Source: Bifidobacterium psychraerophilum (lineage in GTDB: Bacteria; Actinomycetota; Actinomycetes; Actinomycetales; Bifidobacteriaceae). From it: 64,000 nucleotides of DNA. This document shows positions 24,441 through 34,513 of this stretch, in pieces. Below the pieces are notes generated by a model. It was given only the letters and a program-made list of their open reading frames with translations. It ran no database searches and was not told the origin of the DNA. A program made the translations under genes and the position numbers. The stretch is from positions 124,001 to 188,000 of the forward strand of contig NZ_JGZI01000010.1 of NCBI RefSeq assembly GCF_000741705.1, written 5' to 3'. Position 1 is the first letter of the stretch, and each line of letters begins with the position of its first letter.

Positions 24441-24458
24441 GCATTCAACGGTGAATGC
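24441..24458. promoter_or_regulatory. Operator-like palindrome upstream of the GH43 operon
   Basis: GCATTCA-ACGG-TGAATGC, an 18-bp near-perfect dyad with a central CG, about 130 bases upstream of the first GH43 gene. The form fits a LacI-family operator; no regulator gene is adjacent. The rest of 24313-24440 shows no gene. Confidence 0.5.
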
Positions 24459-24487
24459 ACAGAACACTCTTGAACAATACATAGATT

Positions 24488-24516
24488 CAGCCCGGTCGCG
24501 TGGCGCGACCGGGCTG
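24488..24516 (-). terminator. Terminator hairpin downstream of the MetE-like gene
   Basis: Perfect 13-bp stem CAGCCCGGTCGCG (24488-24500) with CGCGACCGGGCTG (24504-24516), loop TGG. It is about 137 bases past the MetE-like stop and separates it from the GH43 operon promoter. Confidence 0.7.
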
Positions 24517-24614
24517 GGGATGTCGGGTTTCAGATAACGAATTGTGATTGTAAATCGTTCATATTCCGGGAATCCTGACCTTCCGGAACAGGGAATTTCC
24601 GTATCGGGCGGCCG

Positions 24615-24636
24615 GATAACAATTCGATAACAATCC
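24615..24636. repeat. Direct repeat of 11 bp
   Basis: GATAACAATTC (24615-24625) immediately repeated as GATAACAATCC (24626-24636), between the MetE-like stop and its terminator. Function unknown. Confidence 0.6.
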
Positions 24637-24652
24637 AGGGAGCCGAAAGGGT

Positions 24653-25879
24653 TCAGCCCCAGAGCTCCTCGGAGGCCAATGCCGCGCCTTTGGCAAGCGT
24701 CTCAAGCTTGGCCCACGCGATGTGCGGGTGAACGCGCCCACCAAGACCGCAATCGGTCGAGGCGATGACGTTCTCCTTGCCGACCAGTCCGGCGAAGCGT
24801 TCGATCCGATCGGCGACCAGGCGGGGATGCTCGATGACGTTCGTGGAGTGAGTGACCACACCTGGAATGATGACTTTGCCTTCGGGCAGTTTGTGATCCT
24901 CCCAGACGCGCCATTCATGCTCATGACGGACGTTCGCCGCCTCGAAGGTGTATCCGCCCGCGTTGATCTGCAAGACCTTGTCTATGATGGCCTCAAAAGG
25001 AATGTCAGTGGTGTGGGGACCGTGCCAGCTGCCCCAGCACACGTGGAAGCGGACCAGTTCCTCGGGGATGCCTCTGAGCGCGTGATTCATCGCTTCGATG
25101 CGCGGCTGGATGAAGTTGCGATAATCCTCGATGGATGGTTCCGGGTTGATCTGGTCGAAGCCCTCGGCGATCGAAGGGTCATCGATCTGCAGTTCCAGAC
25201 CGGCATCGGTTATCGCTTTGTATTCCTCGTGCAAGACATCGGCCCATGCGAAGAGCAACTCCTCGTCGCTGCTGTAGTACTCATTGCCGACTCGTGCGGC
25301 GGAACCGGGTGAGACGGCGGTGATGAAACCGGTCGGGAATCCTTCACGTCGCAATGCGGCCTGCAGATTGCGGATATCCTCGTTCACCGCATCCTGACCG
25401 ATGTACGTCAGCGGTCCCACGACACTGGGATAGGCGGTTGCGGTCTTGCCTACGAGCACACCCCCGTCAGGATCGGAGTACACGTCGTGGAAACGTGTCC
25501 AATCGCGGCGATCGGGGAATGTGGTGTAGCGCAGATGCCCGGGTGTGCTTCTTACCGGGGTGGCGTCGAAGGGATCGCTTTTCGATATGCGAAGACCTGA
25601 GACCCGTTGGGAGATGTAGTTCCACCATGCCCCGTAATCGACGGAGGAACTCATCGCCTTGCCGTATTCGCCGTCATTGGGGATATCGACCCCGACTTCG
25701 CGCTGATGCCGTACAACCTCGTCCACGGCTGCCGTTTCGAGTGCGTCGAATTCCGGTGTGTGATTGAGCGTGAAACCATCTTCGGCGAATTGCCGGGCGG
25801 CATTGGCTTCGATGAGCTGTTTGCTGCGGGGAAGGCTTCCCGCGTGGGATACCAGTATGTGATCGTCGTTATGTAACAT
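24653..25879 (-). CDS. MetE-like (cobalamin-independent methionine synthase II family) protein
   Basis: Protein of 408 aa with the TIM-barrel fold of the MetE C-terminal/UROD superfamily. A short MetE-related form, it lacks the N-terminal barrel of full MetE (about 750 aa). Zinc-thiolate ligands are likely in FHVCWGSWHGPH and STDCGLGGR. Other family stretches are SHAGSLPRSKQL, DGEYGK and EVGVDIPND. I chose ATG 25879; the frame is open 47 codons further, but conservation begins here. Relatives transfer methyl or alkyl groups to thiols, using donors other than methyltetrahydrofolate-triglutamate in some cases, so the true substrate is open. It is monocistronic. Confidence 0.8.
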   Translation of the reverse strand: MLHNDDHILVSHAGSLPRSKQLIEANAARQFAEDGFTLNHTPEFDALETAAVDEVVRHQREVGVDIPNDGEYGKAMSSSVDYGAWWNYISQRVSGLRISKSDPFDATPVRSTPGHLRYTTFPDRRDWTRFHDVYSDPDGGVLVGKTATAYPSVVGPLTYIGQDAVNEDIRNLQAALRREGFPTGFITAVSPGSAARVGNEYYSSDEELLFAWADVLHEEYKAITDAGLELQIDDPSIAEGFDQINPEPSIEDYRNFIQPRIEAMNHALRGIPEELVRFHVCWGSWHGPHTTDIPFEAIIDKVLQINAGGYTFEAANVRHEHEWRVWEDHKLPEGKVIIPGVVTHSTNVIEHPRLVADRIERFAGLVGKENVIASTDCGLGGRVHPHIAWAKLETLAKGAALASEELWG

Positions 25880-25990
25880 ACATCCCACGATAGGGCTCTT
25901 TGAGCCCTCGCGCAGCATATCGGGCCACGATGCGGTACGGCGTTTTCCGGACCGTGCCGGGCCGCGTCGGATGGTTGCGCATAACGGTGA

Positions 25991-26050
25991 AGGCCCACCG
26001 TGCGGGGCTGTGCTCGCCATGATCGTGGCTGCCGCCTGCAGGGTGGGCCT
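25991..26050 (-). terminator. Terminator-like stem-loop downstream of cmk-der
   Basis: Inverted repeat AGGCCCACC (25991-25999) with GGTGGGCCT (26042-26050), a long GC-rich loop, 15 bases past the cmk-der stop. Confidence 0.55.
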
Positions 26051-26065
26051 GACTGTGTTGCAATA

Positions 26066-28195
26066 TCAGCGTTTTTTGCGCTTCTCCCGGATATTGACCG
26101 ATATCTGAACCGGTGTTCCTTCGAAACCGAACTCTTCGCGCAGGGAGCGTTCGATGAAACGACGGTATCCGTGCTCGAGGAAACCTGTGGCGAAAATCAC
26201 GAATCGTGGAGGACGGTTCGAGGCCTGGGTCGCGAAGAGGATGCGCGGCTGTTTGCCTCCTCTGAGTGGATGAGGATGCGCGGCCTGGATCTTTCCGAGG
26301 AAGGCATTGAGCTTGCCGGTGGGAATACGCTGATCCCAGGATTCCAAAGCGGATCGCATCGCATCGGCCAGACGATTGGTGTGCCATCCCGTTTTGGCCG
26401 AAAGGTTCACACGCTGCGCCCAGGTGACCCGATCGAATTCGGTTTCCCAGAGTCTTTCCAGACGCTGTCTGCCGAAGGAATCGAGCAGATCCCACTTGTT
26501 GAAGATCAGGACGATGGCACGGCCCGCATCAACGGCCTGGCTCATGACCTTGAGATCCTGATCGGAAATCGGCTGTGAGGTATCGAAGAGCACCAGCACC
26601 AGTTCCGAGCGTTCGATCGCGGCCTGCGTGCGCAGACTGGAATAGTAATCCGCTCCCGAAACCTTGTGCAGACGGCGTTTGATGCCGGCCGTATCGACGA
26701 AGAGCCAATCCTCGCCATCGACATCGACCACCTCGTCAACGGGATCGCGCGTGGTGCCGGCAAGATCGTTGACCACCGATCTTTCCTCATGCGCCAGCTG
26801 GTTCAGCAAGGAGGATTTGCCCACATTCGGACGTCCGACAAGCGCCACCCGTCGCAGACCGGTCGGCGTGAGAAAGCCCGAGGTCTTCTTCGCGGATGCC
26901 AGGCAGTCCATCGAAGCGTCGAGCAGCTCTCCTATGCCGCGCCCATGCATGGCCGAAATGGCATAGGGCTCCCCCATCCCGAGTTTCCAGAACTCGGCGG
27001 CCATGTACTCGCCGGTGCTGTCATCCACCTTGTTGACGGCGAGCAGGGTGGGTTTGCCGGAGGCACGGAGCATGCGCACGATGTTCTCGTCGCTTGCCGT
27101 CATGCCGACCTGTCCATCGACCACCAGCACGACCGCATCCGCGAGGGAAACGGCAACCTGTGCCTGGGATGCGATGGCCGATTCGATGCCTTCGACATCG
27201 GATTCCCAGCCACCGGTGTCCACCAGACGGAAATCATGTCCCGACCATTCGGCGTCGTAACCGACACGGTCGCGCGTCACCCCGGGGGTGTCCTCGACCA
27301 CGGCCGCACGACGGCCCAGGATTCGATTGACCAAGGTCGATTTTCCGACATTGGGGCGGCCCACGACGGCGAGCACACCTACCTGTTTGGCGGCGTACCG
27401 GTCCCCGTCCATGACGGAGCCATCGGCTTCAAGCAGGTTGCGGTCCTCATCCTCAAGCTCATAGCCTTCGAGATTCGCCGCGTATTCCTCGTATGAACGC
27501 CTTTCCACCGCGTCCTCGACCAGTGAGACCAGTGCCGCGAGGGTCTGGTCGAAATCCATATCCGAGTTGTCGACGGTGGTCACGCCCTCCGCGGCACTCA
27601 GAAAGCTGGTCACCTTCGAGTCGGCCTTATCGCGTGCCTCGACGTCATCGCCTCCGACGCCCGTCGCGCTCTGACCGGCTCTGCGGGCCGCCCTGATCTC
27701 CTCACGGGCGGTGAGCAATACCCGCACATCGGCCTTCGGCGCCACGACTGTGGTGATATCCCGGCCTTCGGCGACGATCCCGGCACCCTCGGAATACGAG
27801 TCCTTCGAGGATTCGCCGGCGATGTATGCACGCTGGGCCGCGATCAGCACATTGCGGACGGGTATGATGCTGGATACCACGGAAACATGTGATGAGACCT
27901 CATGGTCCCGTATCAGCATCGTGATGTCCTTGCCGTCCGCCAGAACCGTGGGATTGTCGGGATTCAACCCGATATCGAAATGCCCTTCGGTGAAGAACGC
28001 GCCGACGGTTTCGGTGATGAGCTGCTCGTCCGGATGCTCGGCGTCCAGATCGATGCCCCGCTCAAGGCACCACCATGCGCAGGCCCTGTACATGGCACCG
28101 GTGTCGAGGTAGGCGAATCCGAAATGTTTGGCAAGCGCTTTGGATGTGGTCGATTTGCCGACGCCGGCAGGACCATCGATGGCGACCGTGATCAC
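26066..28195 (-). CDS. cmk-der: Bifunctional cytidylate kinase / ribosome-assembly GTPase Der
   Basis: Fusion of 709 aa. Residues 1 to about 225 are CMP/dCMP kinase with P-loop GPAGVGKST (8-16), [10 protein letters not shown] and the GRDITTVV lid region. After a short acidic linker, Der begins with two GTPase domains (G1 motifs GRPNVGKST and [10 protein letters not shown]3 DTGGW and DTAGI; G4 NKVD and NKWD). A KH-like C-terminal domain follows, ending IREKRKKR. The kinase serves pyrimidine nucleotide supply; Der acts in 50S subunit maturation. The two are separate adjacent genes in most actinobacteria. The start overlaps the rluB stop by 4 bases, so translation is coupled. Confidence 0.96.
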   Translation of the reverse strand: MITVAIDGPAGVGKSTTSKALAKHFGFAYLDTGAMYRACAWWCLERGIDLDAEHPDEQLITETVGAFFTEGHFDIGLNPDNPTVLADGKDITMLIRDHEVSSHVSVVSSIIPVRNVLIAAQRAYIAGESSKDSYSEGAGIVAEGRDITTVVAPKADVRVLLTAREEIRAARRAGQSATGVGGDDVEARDKADSKVTSFLSAAEGVTTVDNSDMDFDQTLAALVSLVEDAVERRSYEEYAANLEGYELEDEDRNLLEADGSVMDGDRYAAKQVGVLAVVGRPNVGKSTLVNRILGRRAAVVEDTPGVTRDRVGYDAEWSGHDFRLVDTGGWESDVEGIESAIASQAQVAVSLADAVVLVVDGQVGMTASDENIVRMLRASGKPTLLAVNKVDDSTGEYMAAEFWKLGMGEPYAISAMHGRGIGELLDASMDCLASAKKTSGFLTPTGLRRVALVGRPNVGKSSLLNQLAHEERSVVNDLAGTTRDPVDEVVDVDGEDWLFVDTAGIKRRLHKVSGADYYSSLRTQAAIERSELVLVLFDTSQPISDQDLKVMSQAVDAGRAIVLIFNKWDLLDSFGRQRLERLWETEFDRVTWAQRVNLSAKTGWHTNRLADAMRSALESWDQRIPTGKLNAFLGKIQAAHPHPLRGGKQPRILFATQASNRPPRFVIFATGFLEHGYRRFIERSLREEFGFEGTPVQISVNIREKRKKR

Positions 28196-28965
28196 AGACC
28201 CACCTCCTTCTCCAGGGACTTCACCTCTACGGATGAAAGCACCCGGTATGCACCCGGCTTGACGTCACCGAGCTTGATGGGGCCGATCTGCGTGCGGACG
28301 AGTCGCTTCACCGGGAAACCGACGGCTCCGAAGAGTCTGCGCACTATGCGGTTCTTGCCGGAGTGCAACACCACCTTGACGATGGTGTGTTCTCGGCTCT
28401 GGTCGATGATCGCGCAATGATCCAGTGTGATCTGGCCATCATCCAGGTGCACGCCCTGGGTGACCAGCCTGCGGCACACGTTGCCGCCGATCTTGCCTTC
28501 CAAGGTGGCGATATAGGTTTTGGCGACCTCGTATTTGGGATGCATGACGTGCTGCGAGAGCTCGCCGTCATCGGTCATCAGGATCAGGCCCTCCGAGTCG
28601 TAATCCAGACGTCCCATATGGAATACCCGCTCGTACTTGTCACCGATGATATCCCTGAGGGTGAAGCGTCCTTTGGGGTCGTCCATCGTCGACAGGACCT
28701 TCTTCGGCTTGTTCAACGCCAAGGTCACGTGACGATTGTTGATGTGTATGCGCGAACCGTCCACCCTGATCTTCTGGCTACCGGGATCGACACGTGAGCC
28801 GAGCTCGGTCACGAGCTCCCCATCGACCTCGACCCGGCCCTCGGTGATGATCTGCTCGCATTTGCGACGGGAACCGAATCCTGCCTGAGCCAGAACCTTC
28901 TGCAGACGTATGGCATGTGCTGAATCTTCATGCGCCTTCGTGGCGCGAGAATATGAATGAGGCAT
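28192..28965 (-). CDS. rluB: Ribosomal large-subunit pseudouridine synthase (RluB/RsuA family)
   Basis: Enzyme of 257 aa isomerising a uridine in 23S rRNA. The N-terminal S4 RNA-binding domain ([20 protein letters not shown], about residues 21-80) precedes the catalytic domain with [19 protein letters not shown], where the Asp is the nucleophile, and the [10 protein letters not shown] motif near the C-terminus. It is the first gene of a two-gene unit with cmk-der. In many actinobacteria scpA and scpB lie directly upstream; here a divergent aquaporin gene does, so that block has been broken. Confidence 0.92.
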   Translation of the reverse strand: MPHSYSRATKAHEDSAHAIRLQKVLAQAGFGSRRKCEQIITEGRVEVDGELVTELGSRVDPGSQKIRVDGSRIHINNRHVTLALNKPKKVLSTMDDPKGRFTLRDIIGDKYERVFHMGRLDYDSEGLILMTDDGELSQHVMHPKYEVAKTYIATLEGKIGGNVCRRLVTQGVHLDDGQITLDHCAIIDQSREHTIVKVVLHSGKNRIVRRLFGAVGFPVKRLVRTQIGPIKLGDVKPGAYRVLSSVEVKSLEKEVGL

Positions 28966-28992
28966 CGTTCTCCCAACGTGGCCGTATACAGC

Positions 28993-29022
28993 TTGTATTA
29001 ATTATTGTCTGATAACTATAGA
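28993..29022 (+). promoter_or_regulatory. Candidate promoter of the aquaporin gene
   Basis: TTGTAT (28993-28998), an 18-bp spacer, and TATAGA (29017-29022) in the A+T-rich gap between divergent rluB and the aquaporin gene, about 90 bases before the start codon. Confidence 0.4.
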
Positions 29023-29027
29023 CTCGT

Positions 29028-29062
29028 TCATAGTACAGCATGACCTTCGACTGGTACTATGA
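29028..29062. promoter_or_regulatory. Inverted repeat in the aquaporin leader
   Basis: TCATAGTAC (29028-29036) with GTACTATGA (29054-29062), spacer 17 bases, at or just after the predicted transcription start. It could be an operator or an mRNA hairpin. Confidence 0.5.
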
Positions 29063-29111
29063 CAATCGTTCACAGGCTTAACAACCTCAACAGAATATAA
29101 GGACCATATCA

Positions 29112-30134
29112 ATGACAGGTAATCAAACATCCAGCAGTGCAGTGTTGAAGAGCACGTTCTCGCCTGCGACAGCCATCAGGGTCGGAGCCGAGTTCGCCGG
29201 CACCTTCCTGGTGACCTTCGCACTCTTCGCCGTGGGAACCTGGGGACAGGTCCTCTATGGCGCAAGCGTCATGTACGTGGCACTCGCCACAGGACTCGCC
29301 TATGCTGCGGGAAGCGCTTTGTTCGGCCGTATATCCGGTGCGCATTTCAATCCTGCTGTGACGATCGCGGCCGTGTTCACCGCAAAGATCGGCTGGCTCG
29401 AAGGCCTCTTCTATGTGATCGCACAGCTTCTCGGCGCGATTGCCTCAGCGGCGATAGTCATCGGCATCCTGCCGACATCCAGCACGGTGACTTCCTCGAT
29501 GTGGCTGACCTCCGCGGTCAACGGCTTCGATAAGGGTTCCGCCTCGAACAGCATGCTTTCGCAGGCGAACATCTCCTTCAACGTCACCATGGCCATCGTG
29601 CTTGAAATCGTTGCGGGTCTGATCGTCGTCGGCGCGGCCGTAAGCACCCTGCGCGACAACGGCGGCGCGGACAAGCGTCATGCCCTGTACTCGGGATTCG
29701 CATACGCGATCGCCGCAGCCATCACCTTCCCGATCACCGGTGCAGGCCTGAACCCCGCGCGTTCGACGGGTATTGCCATCTTCGCCCAGAACAAGGGTCT
29801 CAGCCAGGAGCCGCTGCAGCAGCTGTGGGTCTTCTGGATCTGCCCGATCCTCGCCGCCGCGATCGTCTCACTGGTCATCATCATCACCAATATGGTGAAG
29901 GGCAACAGTGCGCTTGCCGGTGCGGCCTATGATGTCGAATCCGACGGAGATGACGAGGATGTGGAGATCATCGGTGACGAAATCGTGTACACGAGCGAAT
30001 CACCCGCAGCCACCTCGGAGGAATCCGCTGAAGAGTATGAGCAGAAGGATTCAGAGCAGCAATCTGATGCTGAAGTAGGTAACGAGGAGACCGAGGCCCA
30101 GAGCGATTCCGATGAAGGAGTCAAACGCGACTGA
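29112..30134 (+). CDS. Aquaporin / MIP-family channel
   Basis: Six-helix membrane channel for water or small neutral solutes, 340 aa. Both pore loops are intact: HFNPAVT (NPA at 80-82) and GLNPARS (NPA at 214-216, with the selectivity-filter arginine R217). The residues before the second NPA (TGAGLNPAR) and the absence of the glycerol-facilitator D after NPAR favour a water-type or mixed channel over GlpF. The C-terminal approximately 75 residues form a very acidic Glu/Asp/Ser tail, long for the family. It overlaps the opposite-strand DUF3017 gene by 84 bases at the 3' end. Confidence 0.9.
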   Translation: MTGNQTSSSAVLKSTFSPATAIRVGAEFAGTFLVTFALFAVGTWGQVLYGASVMYVALATGLAYAAGSALFGRISGAHFNPAVTIAAVFTAKIGWLEGLFYVIAQLLGAIASAAIVIGILPTSSTVTSSMWLTSAVNGFDKGSASNSMLSQANISFNVTMAIVLEIVAGLIVVGAAVSTLRDNGGADKRHALYSGFAYAIAAAITFPITGAGLNPARSTGIAIFAQNKGLSQEPLQQLWVFWICPILAAAIVSLVIIITNMVKGNSALAGAAYDVESDGDDEDVEIIGDEIVYTSESPAATSEESAEEYEQKDSEQQSDAEVGNEETEAQSDSDEGVKRD

Positions 30135-30371
30135 GCGTACCTTCCAAGGGCTGCGTTCTCGCAGCGTAAGACGTAGCACAGCAGTGCATATGGCGGCAAC
30201 GGAGATGATCACCGTTGCCGCCATATGATATCCGAACCAGGCAATGATGCCACTGGCCACGACGACCATGGTAACCGACCACTCGAACAGCGGGTTGCCT
30301 TCGTGGCGTTCGGAGACGAAGGGGTGCGTGCTCTTGCGCTTCTTCATATCAGGATCTTGCGGATGTCCCAT
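30051..30371 (-). CDS. DUF3017 family small membrane protein
   Basis: Protein of 106 aa with about three membrane segments (VTMVVVASGIIAWFGYHM, AATVIISVAAICTAVLRL and FIGIALGLGLLVTYFSIRLL). It matches the short DUF3017 family that accompanies purH or folD genes in actinobacteria; function unknown. ATG 30371 has AAGGAG 8 bases upstream; an ATG two codons earlier is too close to that site. It follows purH by 94 bases and converges with, and overlaps, the aquaporin gene. Confidence 0.78.
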   Translation of the reverse strand: MGHPQDPDMKKRKSTHPFVSERHEGNPLFEWSVTMVVVASGIIAWFGYHMAATVIISVAAICTAVLRLTLRERSPWKVRSVAFDSFIGIALGLGLLVTYFSIRLLL

Positions 30372-30465
30372 GGTCATGACTCCTTCTTGTCGATGATGAT
30401 GCTGAAACGGCAACGATCGTATGCTCACGCACCCGAATTCACCAAGGCCGAGGCCCTGCCTCCGA

Positions 30466-32088
30466 TCAGTGGAAGAAGTGGCGGGCCCCGGTGACATACA
30501 TGGTCACTCCGGCCTTCTGGGCCGCCTCGAAAACGGCTTCGTCACGTATGGATCCTCCTGGCTGCACCACGGCCTTGACACCCGCGTCCGCCAGAATCTC
30601 CATGCCGTCGGGGAACGGGAAGAAGGCATCCGATGCCGCGACGGCACCCTGCGTCCGATTGGCACCATCAGCCAGGGTGTTGGCCCTGGTGACGGCCAGA
30701 TGGCTGGAATCAACCCGGTTGACCTGTCCCATGCCGATGCCGACCGTGGCGCCATCATGCGCGATGAGGATGGCATTCGACTTGACCGAACGGATGGCCC
30801 TCCAAGCGAAGTTCAGATCCTTGAGCACACCGGCATCCGCCGCCTCACCCGCGACAAGCGTCCAGGTCTCGGGGGCATCGCCCGCGGCATCGATGTGATC
30901 CTGGCTCTGGACGAGCAGACCACCGTCGATCTGTCTGATCTGATCCTGGGTCCTCGGAGGCTTCGCGACCTTCAGGATGCGCAGGTTCTTCTTGCTCTGC
31001 AGCAGGGTGAGCGCATCGGCGTCATAGTCCGGAGCCACAATGACTTCGGTGAAGATCGGCTTGACCTGTTGCGCCATCTGCAGGGTCACCGTCGCATTGG
31101 CTGCGATCACACCGCCGTAGGCACTCATCGGATCGCATGCGTGGGCCTTGCGGTGGGCTTCGGCAACATCAGCGCCTATGGCGAGACCGCAGGGATTCGA
31201 ATGCTTGACCACGGCCACGGCTATGGTGCCCGGGAAATCCCAAACACTGCGCCAGGCCGAGTCGGCATCCACGAAATTGTTGTAGCTCATGGGCTTTCCG
31301 CCGAGCTGTTCGGCATGGGCGAAGCCATTCCGATCCAGCGGGTCGAGATAGAGCGCCGCCTGCTGATGAGGATTCTCCCCATATCTGAGCGTGTGAGAAC
31401 GGTCCCAGGTACGCGTCAGGGCCTCCGGGAAGGAGGAGTCAGAAGCAGACGAAGCATCGTCGGCAAGTGTGCCGATGCCTTCCGGTTGAGGCCACTGGGC
31501 TGCCGTCCATTCGGCGATGGTCGCATCGTAGGCGGCCGTATGCGCGAAAGCCTTGGCCGCCAGCCATCTGCGCTCATCGAGGTCGAAGCCTTCCCCTGAT
31601 TCCACACGCTGTGCGGCCAGCGCATAGTCCTTCGGATCCGTGATCACGGCGACGGAGGCATGGTTCTTCGCGGCTCCCCTGACCATCGACGGGCCGCCGA
31701 TGTCGATTTTCTCGATCACGGCGGCCGCATCGGCACCCGAACGTGCGGTGTCGGCAAAAGGATAGAGGTTGACGACAACCATATCGAAAGGCTTGATGCC
31801 GAGATCATCCAGTTGGGATACATGCGCCGGATTCGTCATATCGGCCAGGATTCCCGCATGCACGTGAGGATCGAGCGTTTTCACGCGACCGTCCAGGCTT
31901 TCGGGGAAGCCCGTCACCTTTTCGACCGGGGTCACCTTGACGCCGAGGCTTTGCAGAACCTTGGCGGTCGAACCGGTCGAGACCACCTCTGTTCCGGCTT
32001 TGGCGAAGGCCTCGGCCAGCACTTCGATGCCTTCCTTGTGGAATATGGACACCAGTGCCCTGTTGATCGGTCGCTTGCTGCTTGGCAT
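30466..32088 (-). CDS. purH: Bifunctional AICAR formyltransferase / IMP cyclohydrolase
   Basis: Last two steps of de novo purine synthesis, 540 aa, cytoplasmic. The N-terminal MGS-like cyclohydrolase domain begins [18 protein letters not shown] and contains STGSTAKVL and [16 protein letters not shown]. The C-terminal formyltransferase domain has [24 protein letters not shown] and ends TGARHFFH. The start codon shares one base with the DUF6350 stop upstream, part of the long minus-strand series from yebC. Confidence 0.96.
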   Translation of the reverse strand: MPSSKRPINRALVSIFHKEGIEVLAEAFAKAGTEVVSTGSTAKVLQSLGVKVTPVEKVTGFPESLDGRVKTLDPHVHAGILADMTNPAHVSQLDDLGIKPFDMVVVNLYPFADTARSGADAAAVIEKIDIGGPSMVRGAAKNHASVAVITDPKDYALAAQRVESGEGFDLDERRWLAAKAFAHTAAYDATIAEWTAAQWPQPEGIGTLADDASSASDSSFPEALTRTWDRSHTLRYGENPHQQAALYLDPLDRNGFAHAEQLGGKPMSYNNFVDADSAWRSVWDFPGTIAVAVVKHSNPCGLAIGADVAEAHRKAHACDPMSAYGGVIAANATVTLQMAQQVKPIFTEVIVAPDYDADALTLLQSKKNLRILKVAKPPRTQDQIRQIDGGLLVQSQDHIDAAGDAPETWTLVAGEAADAGVLKDLNFAWRAIRSVKSNAILIAHDGATVGIGMGQVNRVDSSHLAVTRANTLADGANRTQGAVAASDAFFPFPDGMEILADAGVKAVVQPGGSIRDEAVFEAAQKAGVTMYVTGARHFFH

Positions 32089-33593
32089 TACTGTTCCTCC
32101 TTGTGGTGCGGATGGGAGTCGTTGGAGAGACTGAATGCTTCGGTCCCATTGTTATCCCCCGAAGTTCCACTGACGACCCTGCGTTGCGGCGCAGCATCGC
32201 GGGAGGATGCTTCGGAAGTCTCATCATCGGGTGCGCTCGTCGTTGAGGCTCCGTCCCTGTCGCCTGATGGCCCCTTGCCTTCGCGGGATCCATCCGAATC
32301 CCCTGCATCATCGCGCTCTTCGTTGTCTGGGCTCAGCGAGTGCGAGACATCGGCACGGCGTTTGATCTCCGCGATGAACCAGATTCCGCCGAAACGCAGG
32401 CCATAGGCCAGAAGCACCACGCCCCAGGCGATTGCAAGGCCAAGTGCCGTGGAATGTGCCAGCATACTGGTGGTATTGGCCACGTCCACACCCACATGCG
32501 CAAGCCGTTTGCTGCCCAAGGCCCCATTGGAGAGGGAGAACACGGCTGTGGAGCTGACGGTGAGGAGTATCGAGACCAGGCAGAAGGAGAGCGCGGGATA
32601 GCCGAATCTCAGCAGGTTCTTCCTGCTCAGCAGACTTCGATCCTGCTGTTCCCCGCGCCGCCATACGTGGAAGGCGTGTGGGTGCAGCATGGCAAGCAGT
32701 GCGAGGATGAAGGCCAGGGCGGCCGGAACGGACATGCACAGCACGCGGAGCAGATCGTTCTCAAGCGCCGAGGGCAGCAGACCGAAGACGGGAACAGGTG
32801 GAAGGTCCGTGGACTGTCCCACCCAAAGCGAGAAGTTGGCCGAGCTGCCGATGGTGAACCCGGCCCCGGAAAGCCACGATACGGCCCAGATGCAAAGGTT
32901 CGGCAGCCATGCGACGCTGGCTAGGGTCGTCATGATGCGAGAACCGGTACCCATGCCCACGAGGTCGAAGACCCGGCCCATCGTGCTGGCGTTCATCAGG
33001 GACCAGACGGCGACCGTCGCGATGCCGCATATGGCCAAGGCGACCAGCAGGCTTATCCATATTCTGATCGCGAGACGTATGGACTGGTACAAGGCGGGGG
33101 GCATCGCACGTTGGGCGCGCTCCAACAGGCTGTGCACCGTGTCGTCGCCTGGTAGCAGCGCCCACAGATATCCGAGCGAGAACACCAGGCCTATGCCCAG
33201 CAGATTCAACCATTCAGAGGTGACCAGCGTGTACCCGGTCGTGTGCAGCAGCGCTATATGGATAAGCACCCATGAAGCCAGACCGCACACATACCCGCCC
33301 CAGCTGGTACCGATCTTCAGGGCGAGTGCACGTATGAGCAGCACCAGCATGATGCTCAGCAGCAAAGGTATCAGCGTGATGAGGAAGGAGCCCGAGGTGA
33401 ATCCCGCACCTTGCGAGAGGAGCAGGATCGCACTGGTCAGGCCGACGGAGAGCGAGGAAAGCGATCCTCCCTCCTCCATCGAAATCACCAGCAGCATCAA
33501 GGAGATGAAGCATCCGAGTGCAACGGCGTAAATGGCCATCGTGACGATGGTCACATACAGTCCCTTAAGCCATGTGTGGATGCGTGCGTTCAT
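32088..33593 (-). CDS. DUF6350 family polytopic membrane protein
   Basis: Protein of 501 aa with about nine to ten membrane segments, followed by a hydrophilic Ser/Asp/Glu-rich tail of about 85 residues (from [13 protein letters not shown]). It corresponds to the DUF6350 family found between sucD and purH in many actinobacteria; function unknown. It overlaps both neighbours by one base (TAATG junctions), which ties its translation to sucD and purH. No catalytic motif can be seen. Confidence 0.8.
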   Translation of the reverse strand: MNARIHTWLKGLYVTIVTMAIYAVALGCFISLMLLVISMEEGGSLSSLSVGLTSAILLLSQGAGFTSGSFLITLIPLLLSIMLVLLIRALALKIGTSWGGYVCGLASWVLIHIALLHTTGYTLVTSEWLNLLGIGLVFSLGYLWALLPGDDTVHSLLERAQRAMPPALYQSIRLAIRIWISLLVALAICGIATVAVWSLMNASTMGRVFDLVGMGTGSRIMTTLASVAWLPNLCIWAVSWLSGAGFTIGSSANFSLWVGQSTDLPPVPVFGLLPSALENDLLRVLCMSVPAALAFILALLAMLHPHAFHVWRRGEQQDRSLLSRKNLLRFGYPALSFCLVSILLTVSSTAVFSLSNGALGSKRLAHVGVDVANTTSMLAHSTALGLAIAWGVVLLAYGLRFGGIWFIAEIKRRADVSHSLSPDNEERDDAGDSDGSREGKGPSGDRDGASTTSAPDDETSEASSRDAAPQRRVVSGTSGDNNGTEAFSLSNDSHPHHKEEQ

Positions 33594-34513
33594 TACCGGG
33601 CGGCACCCGCCAGCACCTCGCGCATGATCTCAGCGGTCTGCCCGGGTGTCTTGCCGACGCGTATGCCCACTGCCTCCAGGGCATCCTGCTTGGCCTGCGC
33701 GGTTCCTTTGCCTCCTGAAACGATGGCTCCGGCATGACCCATCTGTCTGCCTTCGGGGGCCGTGAAACCCGCGATGTATGCGACGATGGGCTTGCTCATA
33801 TGCTCCTTCGCCCAACGTGCGGCCTCCTGCTCGGCATCTCCCCCGATCTCGCCAATCAGGATGCAGGCTTTGGTGTTCTCATCCTCTTCGAAGGATTGGA
33901 GGGCTTCAAGCAATGTGGTTCCGACAATCGGATCGCCACCGACGCCCAGGCATGCGGTGAATCCGATATCCGCGAGTTCGCCCATCAGCTGATAGGTCAG
34001 CGTCCCCGATTTGGATACCAATCCGAGGGGGCCGCTGCTCACGATTTTGTCGGGGATGATTCCCAGATTCGTGCCCGCGCCATTCTGCTCATTGGGCAGG
34101 GTGATCAGACCGGGGCAGTTGGGGCCGATGATCCGAACCCCATGGCGTTGCGCAAGGGCCACGCAATAGGCTGTATCGGCCACGGGAATGCCCTCGGTGA
34201 TGACCACGATCAGCTCGATCTTCGCCTGTATCGCCTCGATCATCGCGGCTTTCGCGAAGCGAGGGGGGACGAAGACGACGCTGGCCCTGGCTCCGGTCGC
34301 ATCCTTTGCCTGCTGGCAGTCGGCGAATACCGGGATATCGACCTCGCCGCCATCGGCTGAGGTGAAGGCCACCGAACTCCCCGCTTTCCTGGGGTTCACC
34401 CCTGCGACGATGGGGGTGCCTGCGGCGAGCATACGTGCGGTGTGCGTCATGCCCTGATGACCGGTCATGCCTTGGACGATGACGGGCGCTTGTGCATCAA
34501 TGAACAGTGGCAT
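33593..34513 (-). CDS. sucD: Succinyl-CoA synthetase, alpha subunit
   Basis: ADP/GDP-forming succinyl-CoA ligase alpha chain, 306 aa. The CoA-binding Rossmann region has [27 protein letters not shown] is the ligase signature. The phosphohistidine is in [16 protein letters not shown] (about residue 255). It pairs with sucC, one-base overlap. Bifidobacteria lack a complete TCA cycle, so the enzyme probably supplies succinyl-CoA for biosynthesis rather than respiratory flux; this is inference from the family, not from the window. Confidence 0.95.
   Translation of the reverse strand: MPLFIDAQAPVIVQGMTGHQGMTHTARMLAAGTPIVAGVNPRKAGSSVAFTSADGGEVDIPVFADCQQAKDATGARASVVFVPPRFAKAAMIEAIQAKIELIVVITEGIPVADTAYCVALAQRHGVRIIGPNCPGLITLPNEQNGAGTNLGIIPDKIVSSGPLGLVSKSGTLTYQLMGELADIGFTACLGVGGDPIVGTTLLEALQSFEEDENTKACILIGEIGGDAEQEAARWAKEHMSKPIVAYIAGFTAPEGRQMGHAGAIVSGGKGTAQAKQDALEAVGIRVGKTPGQTAEIMREVLAGAAR

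Noticed and set aside
24615-24636. GATAACAATT resembling the E. coli lac operator
   Set aside because: It is a direct, not inverted, repeat placed downstream of the MetE-like gene. I keep it only as a repeat.
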